This document shows, in pieces, positions 11,389 to 21,504 of a stretch of DNA of 64,000 nt. The notes under the pieces are model-generated. The model saw only the letters and a program-made list of their open reading frames with translations. It searched no databases and was not told where the DNA came from. The first letter of the stretch is position 1; every line of letters begins with the position of its first letter. A program made the translations under genes and the position numbers. This DNA is from Otatea glauca (lineage: Eukaryota; Streptophyta; Magnoliopsida; Poales; Poaceae): contig CM070711.1 in NCBI GenBank assembly GCA_036346275.1, positions 64,953,078-65,017,077 on the forward strand. The letters run 5' to 3'.

Positions 11389-12835
11389 TATAGTTTAAAA
11401 AACCATCGAAATCTCGAAAATCTGGGCCAAGATTTCGGATTCCTGTTGGATAAAAAAATTTAAAAATAAATTGCTACGGTCTCTAAGAAATTTCGAAATC
11501 TTAGGTTTTTGGCTGGTTTTTGACTTTTTATGGCCGGATTTGGTCCAATAACCCTTAAGAAAGTCATCTTCCATGAGAATTTGTTGAAAAACCGAATTTT
11601 TTAGACATTTTAAAATTTCGGTAGAAACACTGTCAGATTTTTATAAAATTGTACAAACTTGATCATGATCTAAAACAATTATGATACTATCTTTATTAGC
11701 GTAGGATCATACAGAATTTTTTTTAAAAATAATTTAAATTTATTTGTTATCTTTTAAAACTCAAAAATTGAATGAACATAATTGGGACAATAACATTGTC
11801 AGAATTTTATAAATTTTATCGAGTGTGATCATGATCCAAAATTTTTATGAGAGATTAATAATTAACTCAGTACCATTCCCTAAATTATTTTAAAAAAATG
11901 TAACTTTTTTATTTGTTCAATCAAATCTATATAAGTATTGAACTTCATTTGTTGTATTTCAAAAATAAAAATAGAAAGAACATAAATGGTACATTGCCTT
12001 TGTTAGAATTTTATAAATTCACTGGAGTGTGATCATGATTCAAAATTTTCATGAGATCTTAAGAATTTTCTTAGAACCCTTCTATACAATTTTCAAAAAA
12101 AAATTAAACCCTTTTTGATTGCTAAAGCAAATCTATGTATTGATCATCAAGTTTTTAACAAGATGTAGCACTGCCAGAATTTTTGGAACTTCTTGAAGCT
12201 TGATAATCATATGAAAATTTTATAGAAACATTAGTGATACATCAGGACCATCTAAAAAAAATTCAAAAAATTCTAACGTGGATTGAATCATTTTTCATTT
12301 GGTTAAATTGTGCCGGTAAGGCTTTTATCAGGACATCAGCATTATCCGAATTTTTAAAAATCCATGATGTTTGATCATTATCTGAAAATTTTATGGGAAT
12401 ATTAGTGATGCATCATAACCGTGCACAAAAAATTTAAAAATTTTCTAACCTGGTTTGTTCTATTTTTCATTCGGTTCAAATTTGTCAGTCAGCGTTTTAT
12501 CAAGACAGTAGCAATGTTTGAATTTTTAAAACTTCCTCAGATTTGATAATCATCTGAAATTTTTATGTGAACATCATTGATGTGTTAGAAATCTTAAAAA
12601 AAATCAAAAAATTTCAACGTCGTTAGAGCCATTTCACTCGGTGCAAATTCACCGAAATCTCGGCAAATCTCTCGAGATTTCGGGAATTTCGTTCGAAATT
12701 TTGTTTCTCCCGGTAAAAATAAAACTGGATTTGAATTTTTATTTTTGAATCTCGTTCGAGATGCACCAGAAATTTCAGCAAAATTTCAGATTTCAGTCGC
12801 TAACAAGATTGATGAAAATGAAATTTGAATCCTTG
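11389..12835. mobile_element. Non-autonomous hAT-like element, large
   Basis: A 1447-bp AT-rich element flanked by a perfect 8-bp duplication CGCCGGGA at 11381-11388 and 12836-12843. The right end reads, reversed, CAAGGATTCAAATTTCATT, matching the left end of the 9019-10123 element. The left end (TATAGTTTAAAAAACC) is more decayed. The interior has diverged GAAATTTCG motifs near both ends and no open frame of note. Confidence 0.87.
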
Positions 12836-13135
12836 CGCCGGGAGAGCCGAGCGTTTCACGGAACGGCGAGTTCGCGGCAGAAACAAAAACCGCTAGTAAA
12901 GTGGCTGTGGCATCGCCTCTCTTGGGTTCTGGACGACTTACGGCAGGTTCGGCCTAATACATCCACTATTTGAGCCCACGTACGAAACCTCCTCCTTCAG
13001 ATTTTCAAAAACAGAACAGTCTGTCTGCCTGCTGGCCGGCCACACATGAGTACAGCGTACTTGGCCCAAACCACCGAAGGCAGGCCTGAGACCTTCCGCA
13101 CATCCTGTAGATAGAATCTAAGCTCCTCTGTAGGG

Positions 13136-13400
13136 ATTTAAAACCATCTTCAACTTCTGAAAAGAAAAAAACCCTTCAAATAACTCAGTTTTTAAATAAC
13201 TTTTGACATAAGCTAAAAGCCATATATAACTAACAAAAGCCAAAAGCTGAAGCTGAGCTAGACCTGCTTTTGCAGCTTATTGCTGAGGAAAATTAGCTAT
13301 TTATTAAACGGTCTCTTATAAAAAGCTACCGCCGTTTTTCAACTCAGAAAGTCAAAAAACAGCTTTTCAGAAAAACTACAACTCCCCAAACAGGCCCTAA
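13136..13400. mobile_element. Tourist-like MITE fragment
   Basis: The right edge, reversed, begins GGGCCTGTTTGGGGAGTTG, a common grass Tourist/Harbinger-type end, followed by AAAGCTG/CAGCTTTT motifs. No matching left terminus or duplication was found, so it looks truncated. A related fragment sits at about 63610-63775. Confidence 0.5.
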
Positions 13401-13452
13401 GTTTCCTCCGAAACTAACATTGCAGGAATTCTTTGGAGAAATTAGTTGTACC

Positions 13453-14410
13453 TAGGGTTTGAAATATCAACGAAAATCGCTCGTAAATCATGATTTTTAG
13501 CCGTATCAGTCCGGCTCGAGAAACGGAACCGATCGATAAACTGGTCAATTCAAATTAAAAAAAATTAAGAAATTTGAAAAAAAATTATACAGAAGTTCCC
13601 TAAAATTAGTATTGATAGCTTTTTTACACCTGGTATGAGTTTTTTAAAAAAAAATGAATTTTTTAGAAATTTTTAGCAAAACCGAATGTAGATAATAGAA
13701 AATTAGTATGTTTTATTTCATTGCAACTCGATTTTTTACTAACATAGCGTTCATGTTAGTCCAATATGATATATGTGTGACAATGAAAGGACGACGAAAC
13801 TATGTGAAGTACGAACATTCATTTTTCATGAGAAATTTTGATTTCAAATGTCATATGCCATGGACATTGAGCTGTGGACTTGTTGGATTGATTTGTAAAT
13901 AGTATTAAAATAAAAGGTTATTTGTTGAGATATTATTGCTAAATGCCTACTTTATAACTTAAGATTATTTGAAATATAGCAAAGATCAAGCCAAAATTTT
14001 CTCATATTTTTCTATATTTGTGCTATTTTTGTAAAATATGTACTTTACAACATGACGTTCTCTTAAAATGTAAGAAAGAACATGCCGGAATTTTTTTCCA
14101 TATTTTTCTAACATTTTTTCTGAATTCTAGGCCTTTACCAAGTTTTTACAATTTTTTTCAAAATTTCCTACAATTTTTCCAATTTTCCTTGATTTTTTTC
14201 CAATTTCCGCTGAGTGTGCCGATTTTCGATATAAATCGGTCGAAAATTGGTAAAACCGATCGATTTTCATTTTTTCACCGCTATTTGATTGCCAAGTTCA
14301 AAAAGTTTGACTTTGAACTTTTTTTTGGTTTGTACTGATTTCCGACGAATATCGATACCGTCGGGGAGGGGGGGCTGATTTCTGAGATCAGTTCGGTAAT
14401 TTAAACCCTG
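13453..14410. mobile_element. Non-autonomous hAT-like element
   Basis: A 958-bp element with ends TAGGGTTTGAAAT and (reversed) CAGGGTTTAAATT, flanked by a perfect 8-bp duplication GTTGTACC at 13445-13452 and 14411-14418. There is no transposase. A poly-G tract lies near the right end (about 14363-14372). Confidence 0.92.
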
Positions 14411-14418
14411 GTTGTACC

Positions 14419-14997
14419 ATCGTGTGCCCAACGGCCTAGGTTTGACTCCGAGTCGACGCACGTGCTCACCAAAAATAAATATAGTACACGTACATGTGTA
14501 TGTTCAGTGGGACAATGTGTTCTCGTGCTACAGAGATCGTTGAGCCTTTGATTAATTCCTTAGTATGTATTGTGGACGCGCACATGTGTATGTGTATTAT
14601 AGTGTGTGAGTATGGTGTGCGTCTACTTGTACACTTTAAAAAATTATGAACTTTTTTTTCAAATTACTCAAGTCATTGAAAAAATTCCATTATAATCAGG
14701 CAAGATGCGTCTGGTATATTTATTTTCCGTGATGCCAAGATGCTCAGACCGCACCATTTGGCTTGCTTTCGCCTGTTTGTTCCCATCGAAGGATCTCGCC
14801 ACAAGCAGAACGAGCATCCCTGATCGATTCCCACCCTTTTCACTTACACAGGGTGCGTGCACTAGTGCACTAGAGCTACCCTGCAAAAACGGCTGTGCGT
14901 AATATCTCTACTACTTCTAGTTAGGAGTTGGTGGCGGTTATCCGTTCTCCATTCTCACCACTCCAACCATAGTACCCCTTAACTTTTTTCAGTCACA
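14419..14997. other. Unassigned spacer with a 14-bp palindrome
   Basis: No gene is supported. The only structure seen is a perfect palindrome GTGCACTAGTGCAC at 14857-14870, set between CAGGGT and ACCCTG. A GGTTTGACTCC motif near 14439 resembles a tRNA-type B box, but no tRNA or complete SINE could be built around it. Confidence 0.4.
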
Positions 14998-15249
14998 TCA
15001 ATGACAACGTGGTCCCACAAACCCTTTGTCCCACCTGTCAATTATCGAGCGTCGAGGATCCCGTGGAACTCCCGCCACAATCACCAGTAAACTCTTGCTG
15101 TGTTCTCTCTCCCCGGTTCCCCAAAGCCGTCGCTCCCTCTCAGCCTCTCTCCCGCCGTCGCCGCACGAGCAGGGGCATGACCATGGCACACATCGTGTCG
15201 CGCGCCCTCCCGTTCGCCTCGGGCTCGCTCTCCATGACCATGGCACGAT
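14998..15249. other. GC-rich junction sequence
   Basis: GC-rich DNA abutting the truncated gypsy fragment. CATGACCATGGCAC occurs twice about 57 bp apart (near 15176 and 15233). It has the look of a plant gene start on the plus strand, but no protein family is recognised. Confidence 0.25.
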
Positions 15250-15780
15250 CTCAGCTGTGGCCGCGGCTGTTAGATCTCGCTGATGATCTGTAATATCGGG
15301 AGCAACATCGTCTGCGGCCCCTCGGACTGCAGCTGTGGCCACTGCAGGATCTTGAGGCGTATACGGAGGGATCTGGTGTCCCTGACCCCCTCTGGTGTCT
15401 GCCCCTGGATTCCTTTCTTGGGAATTATCGGCAGTAGCACCGTTGCTGGCTTCGGCCATGAACACGCATCGATCTATTCGGCTGCTGTTCTGACTACTAC
15501 AGCTATCGCTTTCGCTATTGCTCTCCATCTCGACGTACCTGAGAACGTTAGGTTCTATAGGGTCGAAGTCTATAAAACCTACCTCTCGGCGTGGATCCCA
15601 AGAGCGAGACTCGGTGAAACCGATGTGTATTAGATCTCCGCCCGGTCCCCATCGATAGAGCATGGTTCCGAAGACGATTTCAGATCCAATCGCGGGTGCT
15701 TGGTCGATGACGGTGATCGAGCGAAAATTATCGCCGGAGTTGTCGACGGAGAATCCGATGTGAGCGTGCGCTGAAGACAT
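15250..15780 (-). pseudogene. Truncated gypsy gag, N-terminal part
   Basis: A minus-strand frame opens with an ATG at 15780, 48 bp from the end of an LTR-like sequence and just downstream of its primer-binding-like site (TTGGCGTACCAGGTATGGG, reversed, about 15807-15825). The first ~175 residues form a continuous hydrophilic leader region with a Ser-rich stretch and a run reading QIPPYTPQDPAV, as in grass gypsy Gag leaders. The frame stays open to 14998, but from about 15250 the sequence becomes GC-rich and unlike Gag, so I place the break there. No retrotransposon-gag core, protease or polymerase follows. It is a 5'-end fragment of a minus-strand gypsy element. Confidence 0.55.
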
Positions 15781-15827
15781 GCTTGATCTGCAAAAAATAT
15801 TTGAAGGCCCATACCTGGTACGCCAAC

Positions 15828-16560
15828 TGTCGAAGGTTAGATCTCGACAATAAACTTATGATTACGGGTACCTTTGATTTAGCAAAGTCAAGCACGAAGA
15901 CAGCGGCACACGATATATACAGGTTCAGACCCTTGGATGGAGTAATACCCTACGTTCTGTACGGATAATGTATGTATTGGTGTATCAGGTACAGAGCTGA
16001 TTGTCTAGCTCTAGTTACAATGAAGATTGGATCTAGGCAATGGCTAAATTATGGCTGGAGGTTGACGAAGCGTGGTTCGTCGGCTCTTGGTTGCTATGCG
16101 TCTTGTAAAAGCTCTCTCTAAAAGTCTCCTCTTCTCTTTCCCCTCTCTTGAGGATACCTACCCTCGGCCTTATATAGTCCGAGTAGCTCTGCCTCAAGTT
16201 GAATTGTAGTCAGTTTGGGATACCAGATCGTAATCGATGAGGAGTCCATCATCACGTGATCTTCACAGCATATCCACACTTCCTTGGATACCAGGCGTAC
16301 TCGAGTCGGTTTCCTCGTAATGGGAAAGTGATCGAATCCTTCCTAGTATGGAGATATCCTCTCCGTGTATATCTTATCCCATAGAATCGGGCTCGTGATA
16401 TCCAGAGTTTCTAGATGCTTGCTTGAGCATATATGGTATAGTCTTCGTATTTCTGGTACGAACTCATACCCCATATTTAGATATTCGACAAGGATAATTG
16501 TATTTTCTGTTGGAAGCCAATCTTTTGAACCAGAATCGCTCGCTATATAAGCCAGTCTTT
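15828..16560 (-). repeat. LTR of a truncated minus-strand gypsy element
   Basis: On the minus strand an LTR-like sequence ends CGACA at 15828 and is followed directly by a primer-binding-like TTGGCGTACCAGG, closely similar to the one after the 5' LTR of the 15-kb gypsy element (26099-26117). A TATATAAGG box (reversed, about 16170-16178) lies 340 bp upstream of the LTR end, a plausible promoter. The far boundary is uncertain; 16560 is an estimate. Confidence 0.55.
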
Positions 16561-18420
16561 TCAGTGAGTGTAGCTTTCTTCGGTCATCGTCTCCCTCTGC
16601 GTGTAGCCCAGAGTCGCTTTCTTCAGTCAGTGCGTGTTCACTCCTCTTGTTCATTCTCCTCTTGTTTGCTCTACATACTATTGATGCAATAATAAAAAAA
16701 AACTGCCCCCTTTTTTTTAATCCAGCCATGTTAATTTTACACTTATTCGTAAGATAATGATACAGTGTTGCCTATGCATTATGCATGCACATTCTGAAAT
16801 TCTATAGTTACTCTTGTATTGTTTTATTTTATCTCAGCTTTTCTATGTAAGATGGATGTTGCTTCCTTCTGCATTAAACTGTGGCTAACTGGTTAGTGTT
16901 TGTTATAACAATGCGAGTTTCTCATCTTATTGGCCACTTGAAGCATCATTACTTACAACATACAAAGTTAGTGTTACTAAAATATTGTACAGATCTAAAG
17001 GGTTTTAATGTTTTTTTACCAAGTACCAGGATTTTTCATGTCATATGTGCTACTGTATTCACGTGAACATTATCTAGAGCTAAACATTATTGATCATGCT
17101 CAACAAAATGAATAAGAGTGCCAAATGCTCCAGGGGCATTTTCAATTTACATTCAATGTGTTGCTTTACGATAAATCATCCAGGTGAGGTTTTTTGCATA
17201 AGTCATTTACTCTTTTGAAATGTGAAATCTTAGTAAATATGTAAATGATGTGGTTTTGAAGAATTAATACTTCTGCAAATTGTCGAAATGCTATTTCATT
17301 CTGCATTTCTCCCCTCTAATGAGCTACAAGTTTTGCCTTGGTCAAATGGCTGAAGCATATAATGTTACAAACATAGTTGATTATGAAGATGGTGTAGTTA
17401 GTTTTTTTCTTACATATTTTGGGTTTGCTGGATTGGGAATTCGGGGTGAGTTGTACACCATCATTTCATTGGCTGTACACGTGATTGTTGCTGGTGAAGT
17501 ACCAGTATCATTCTTAAACTAAGCATTTATTTGTGACCTTAAAACATATAGGTCCATCAGCAAGCCATGAGAAAACATATATGGGCTGGCTGACTAAATC
17601 TGGTTTGTCACGGTGTCTTATATCTTAAGTAGCAGTCCCTTGAAGATTGTAGACATGTCTGTTTTATGTCGAATTGTATAGTGGCATGCTTGTATTTTTA
17701 AGACATTTGGTAAATTGTTCGTAAACTGTTAATATGCATGCTGGAAATTTTGCTGTCTTGGCAGGTTGCATCCTATGATTAATGCTTAGCCTGTTTGATG
17801 TCACCTTGTACACTTTTAGTGGAGTGTTTACATCCTTCAGATTTTATCTGATGAACTGTGCTTAAGCTTGTAAGGTGCATGCTTCATTGAATTATGCAAA
17901 CTTTTATTGATCTGGAATTATTTTCTTAGGTTTGTAGTCTTATCTGCAACTGGTTGGACCTGCACTGCAAAGCAGACAAGGTAATTGATGTGTCAAACTA
18001 TCTAATAGTTTGATTTGTAAATTGTAATACTCAGCTCCAATACGCTACTCTGAACTTTAGTGTTAGACAGTAACTGTGTTTCAAACATGTTTTTCTTTTC
18101 TTTTGATCTTACTTCTTAGGACTATAGTTCATTGTACTCAATGTTGATTTTGCCTGAAGCACCCCAGCAGTACAAGTCTAAAAACTATACTTGATAACAT
18201 ACATGACCTGTCTGTCATGTATTCTCGTTTGCTTGGAACTTGTAAATATCATTCTTGTGAGATGCAGCCTTTTGATGTTTAGGACATATACGGTTTTCGG
18301 GAAACAATACTTACAACTGCAATTGATATCAAAGTGCTGAGGTGGTTCTGCAAAAAAAAAACAAAGAATCTTAAATGCAAATATGTCATGTTATACATCA
18401 TGGTTTTATGCCATTTTTTG
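16561..18420. other. Unassigned, exon/intron-like region
   Basis: No complete gene is recognised. The texture (T-rich runs, moderate AT, few repeats) resembles plant introns. Two exon-like pieces stand out on the plus strand. One around 17340-17393 is read openly before a GT. The other at about 17931-17981 lies between a TTTTCTTAG acceptor and an AAG/GTAATT donor. Their products are unknown. This could be the tail of an unrelated gene or an untranslated transcript. Confidence 0.3.
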
Positions 18421-19130
18421 ATGTAGCCCTAATGACTTCCCGCCAAGCCTCTCCTGCGTTCGGACTCTCCCGAATCGTCCTCACTTGCAGACGAGCCCAT
18501 GTCACTTGGCGTGCCACATGTCCTTGATTGTTCCACCATGACGGCTATGGCTTCCTTGACGTTCTGGATCTCAACTCCTTCCTGAGCCTACTCCCGGTCC
18601 ATGCCGTTACCCGTCATGTCTGTTACTAGTATTTCACGCTCTGGCTCATTGTCTTCCCAGCTCGCAACAACTTTCCGGCCTCAATCATCTTCCGGCATCT
18701 CTTCACTGTTCTAGACCTCAGCTCTCCTAGCCTAGTCCTGGTCTCCTCCGCTTCACCATGACCTAGCTCCGAAATCCTGCAACCAACACAGACATCCAAA
18801 CCATCACGCAGCACTGTTCACAAAGATATGCAATACCAATTACATCATATCAAAGCAAACATCTCAATTCGCTAGAAAAAATGGTACTACCGCCAACTAG
18901 AGGCTGGTAGTACTGCCGCTCCCTGGTAGCTGTAGTACCACCCCCGTTACTACCGTCCCCCATGGCCGATAGTACCGTCTTTGCAAAACCCAGAAAATCA
19001 CCTTACTGGAAAATAACTACCAACATACTAGGCCGATAGTGCCGCTGGGCTGCTAGTGCCACCCCCATGGCCGGTAGTGCTGTCCAACCTGACTGCACCT
19101 CAAATTGCTTCAAATCAAACTCAAACTTTA
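18421..19130. repeat. Degenerate GGTAGTACTGCC-type repeat zone
   Basis: From about 18885 to 19090 a GGTAGTAC/GCCG motif recurs in both orientations with heavy decay. The preceding GC-rich part (18430-18830) has no recognised coding function. Such zones occur in grass LTR elements; no LTR ends were found here. Confidence 0.4.
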
Positions 19131-19258
19131 GCACCATAAGCTTAAACACAGTTAATTACTCATCACACACATGGGTAGATCTCCACATGATCTTTCAACT
19201 GGATACAGTAATAAAAACCTTATCGCTATGTATCAGTACCTGACTTTGTTGCGAAGTT

Positions 19259-19966
19259 AAATTTCATATGGGGAAGAGCCTAAAAAAGCAGCTTTCGGTT
19301 CCTTTCAACAAAAGAAGAATCCACAAATCTGCTCTCGCTTTCTCTAAGCAGTCTGTTTCTACTTCGAAGCTTCTCAAGGCCTCATGCTCCAAGGAATGGC
19401 TTCTCATGAACAGGAATTCATTTGTCTATGTTTTCAAAACAGTTCAGGTACCTAGATCCTGGATAGCCTTAAATGAAGGAATTGTTTCTTATATATAATA
19501 CAACAAAATGCTAAAAATATTTAATCATAAAGCTAGGCCATCTTAAGCTGTACCCCTTTCGGTGCAATCTAAAAAATCTCTGCTGCCCACAATAGAGTAG
19601 TAAGTGGGCATATTATTCTTTGTCTGAACTTGCTTCTTTTCTTTTGAAGGGAATCCTAGTTGCACTAGTATCATCAACGGTTTTCTTGCGGACACGGCTC
19701 CATACAAGAAATGAGGAAGATGGCTAACTCTACATAGGAGCACTTCTTTATGTCATTATAGTTAACTTGTTCAGTGGTTTTGCTGAGTCATCCCTTACTC
19801 TGGCAAGGCTCCCTGTATTCTACAAACACAGGGACTTCTTATTGTGTCGTCCATGGATTTTTACACATCCAAATGTTCTCCTGAGGAGTCCCTCCCTCCA
19901 TGTTCGAGTCGATAACTTGGATTGCAATAACATATTACACCATAGGCTTTGCCCCTGAAGCTAGCG
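19259..19966 (+). pseudogene. PDR pseudogene, linker and TMD1 exons
   Basis: The first exon (about 19259-19447) reads GKSLKKQLSVPF, then LLKASCSKEWLLMNRNSF, the conserved PDR lead-in to TMD1, and ends at a good donor (CAG/GTACCT). The next exon starts at 19650 after TTTTGAAG and reads GILVALVSSTVFLRTRLHT, IGALLYV, FSGFAESSLTLARLPVFYKH and RPWIFT. A TAA at 19725-19727 replaces a sense codon, and a frameshift near 19898 precedes ESITWIAITYYTIGFAPEAS. Homology stops at about 19966, where inserted DNA begins. Confidence 0.92.
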
Positions 19967-20068
19967 GGTACCATCTCAATGATTCTGGCCACTATGTACA
20001 TCATTTTGAATTTATATGTTTTCTCTCTGGCCTTAACAGTGCGATACTCATCTTGCTGCAGGTTCTTT

Positions 20069-21101
20069 ACGTTAGACAGTATCCTATATTGTCTTGTATA
20101 GAGATTACTAGTATCTTGTATTGCTTGTATAGAGATTGCTAGTATCTTGTATTGTCTTGTATAGATATTCCTTTATATAGGCTTTCCTTTTGTACTATTG
20201 TGTATATGTATATATTCTGGCCCATTGGTCTCATGATGAATACAAGTGCTACTCTTATGTATCAGACCTAATTTAGGGTTTCATTGGCGTTGTACTTGCG
20301 CCATCCACCACCTTCTCCTTGTTGGCCGCGCTCTTCCTGTGGCTCTCCCACTGTTGGCTATCTCCAAGTCCCCAATCGCCTGCCTTCGTCGAGCCACAGA
20401 ACCCTAGCTACGAGACCTGTAGAACAGGCCATGTCCTTTGGTGAAATCAATGACCTAGGCCTCCGTTAGCGTCTTGTCATCGATAACCTCCTGATTTGTG
20501 CGTCCTCCAGGCTTTGTTTCTGTTCGTCGTCAGGCCGCGTCTCTGTCCCGACGAGGAGCAGTAGCGCCGTGCCTGCATCAGTCGTCGCCCCGGGCCACGC
20601 CGGGCCTACCCGACTCCTCTACCCCGGCAAGGAGAAGCCGTGTCGTACCTGTGTCGATCGTCGTCCCTGACCACACGGGGCTTCCGCCTCCACCGTAGCC
20701 ATCGCAGTGTCGGACCACGCCACCACCTCCTTCCACGCAGGAGCCTCCACCTGCTTGCCGGCGGCTTGTTGCCCCGCACAGTAGGCTCGACTCGCCATCG
20801 CTGAGTAGTCTGGCCACCTTCCCGAGCTTCCCAGCAGCCCACCCGTTGGCGGCTTCTCCCATTTGTGCCCAACCGATAATGGAACAGAGGAAGCTTCCTC
20901 GGTTGGGTTATTGAAAAAATGTTGTCTCCTTCTGGTTCTTTCTCAAGCACTGCTTATGTTCCTCGCTGCCTAGTTATCTTCGATGGTCTCAATTATAGAG
21001 ACTGGGTTTTATATATGCGCCTTCACATGCATGATCAACGTCTTTGGGAGTTTCTCATCGGTGAGCTACCTTTTCCGCCTCATCCTACTCCCCCTTATTA
21101 A
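20069..21101 (+). mobile_element. Copia fragment: LTR remnant and start of gag
   Basis: An LTR-like stretch from about 20069 (GTTAGACAGTATCC) holds about 40-bp internal repeats of TTGTATAGAGATT..TAGTATCTTG and a TTATATAGG box. It is followed by a degenerate primer-binding-like GTATCAGACC near 20260. A leader and an ATG at 20919 follow. The product contains FDGLNYRDWVLYMRLHMHD and LWEFLIGELP, the N-terminal module of grass Copia Gag proteins, and stops at 21101, where the next insertion starts. Everything downstream of early gag is missing. It lies inside the TMD1 exon of the PDR pseudogene. Confidence 0.7.
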
Positions 21102-21117
21102 GTTTGCTCTGATACCA

Positions 21118-21395
21118 TATTGAACTGCATGCACCAGCCAATTCACAAAAAAAGCTTGAGCTGATAGAGAAAGACAAGCAATTCACTTATACTTCAACAC
21201 TCCCCCTCACATGTGGGCTCTCTTAGACCTATAATGTGGAATAGAAGTGGCTGCAATTATTTTTTAATTGCACTAACTAGGTCTTGAACTCAAGACCTCT
21301 TGACTCTGATACCATATTAAGTTGCATGCACCAGTTAGTTCACTCAAAAGTTTAAGTTGCTAGAGAAAGACAGATAATTTACTTGTGCTTCAACA
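21118..21395 (-). mobile_element. SMART/TRIM-like miniature LTR element
   Basis: On the minus strand about 80-bp direct repeats (21315-21395 and 21118-21199), each starting TGTTGAAG, flank a ~115-bp interior. The interior begins with TGGTATCAGAG (reversed at 21304-21314), the initiator-Met tRNA primer-site motif. It ends with GAGGGGGAG (reversed at 21200-21208), a polypurine tract immediately before the second repeat. At 278 bp it is in the size range of the smallest grass LTR elements (SMARTs). A second primer-site motif follows the lower repeat (21106-21117), as if remnants of a tandem copy remain. No target duplication is visible. Confidence 0.7.
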
Positions 21396-21504
21396 CTTTA
21401 AACAGTTGATTGTACTGTTCTTGATCCAGTTGTTGGCTACAGGACTGTTCAAACTTATCTCTGGCTTATGCAGGACTATTGTGATAACTAATACTGCAGG
21501 TTCT
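21396..21504 (+). pseudogene. PDR pseudogene, TMD1 continuation
   Basis: Homology resumes directly at the edge of the miniature element: FKQLIVLFLIQLLATGLFKL, then ISGLCRTIVITNTAGS. This joins the APEAS end of the previous piece. It is cut off at 21504 by an LTR beginning TGTCGGG at 21505. The roughly 55 residues that normally follow are not found anywhere in the window. Confidence 0.92.

Noticed and set aside
10607..11463. Long Asn/Phe/Lys-rich open frames up to 194 codons
   Set aside because: Generated by the short tandem array inside the Tourist-like MITE; they run across its end into flanking DNA.
14425..14480. tRNA-like B-box word GGTTTGACTCC
   Set aside because: No A box, acceptor stem or poly-A tail could be matched, so neither a tRNA nor a SINE is supported.
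16343..16729. 128-codon minus-strand frame
   Set aside because: Overlaps the LTR-like region; no recognisable domain; probably chance.
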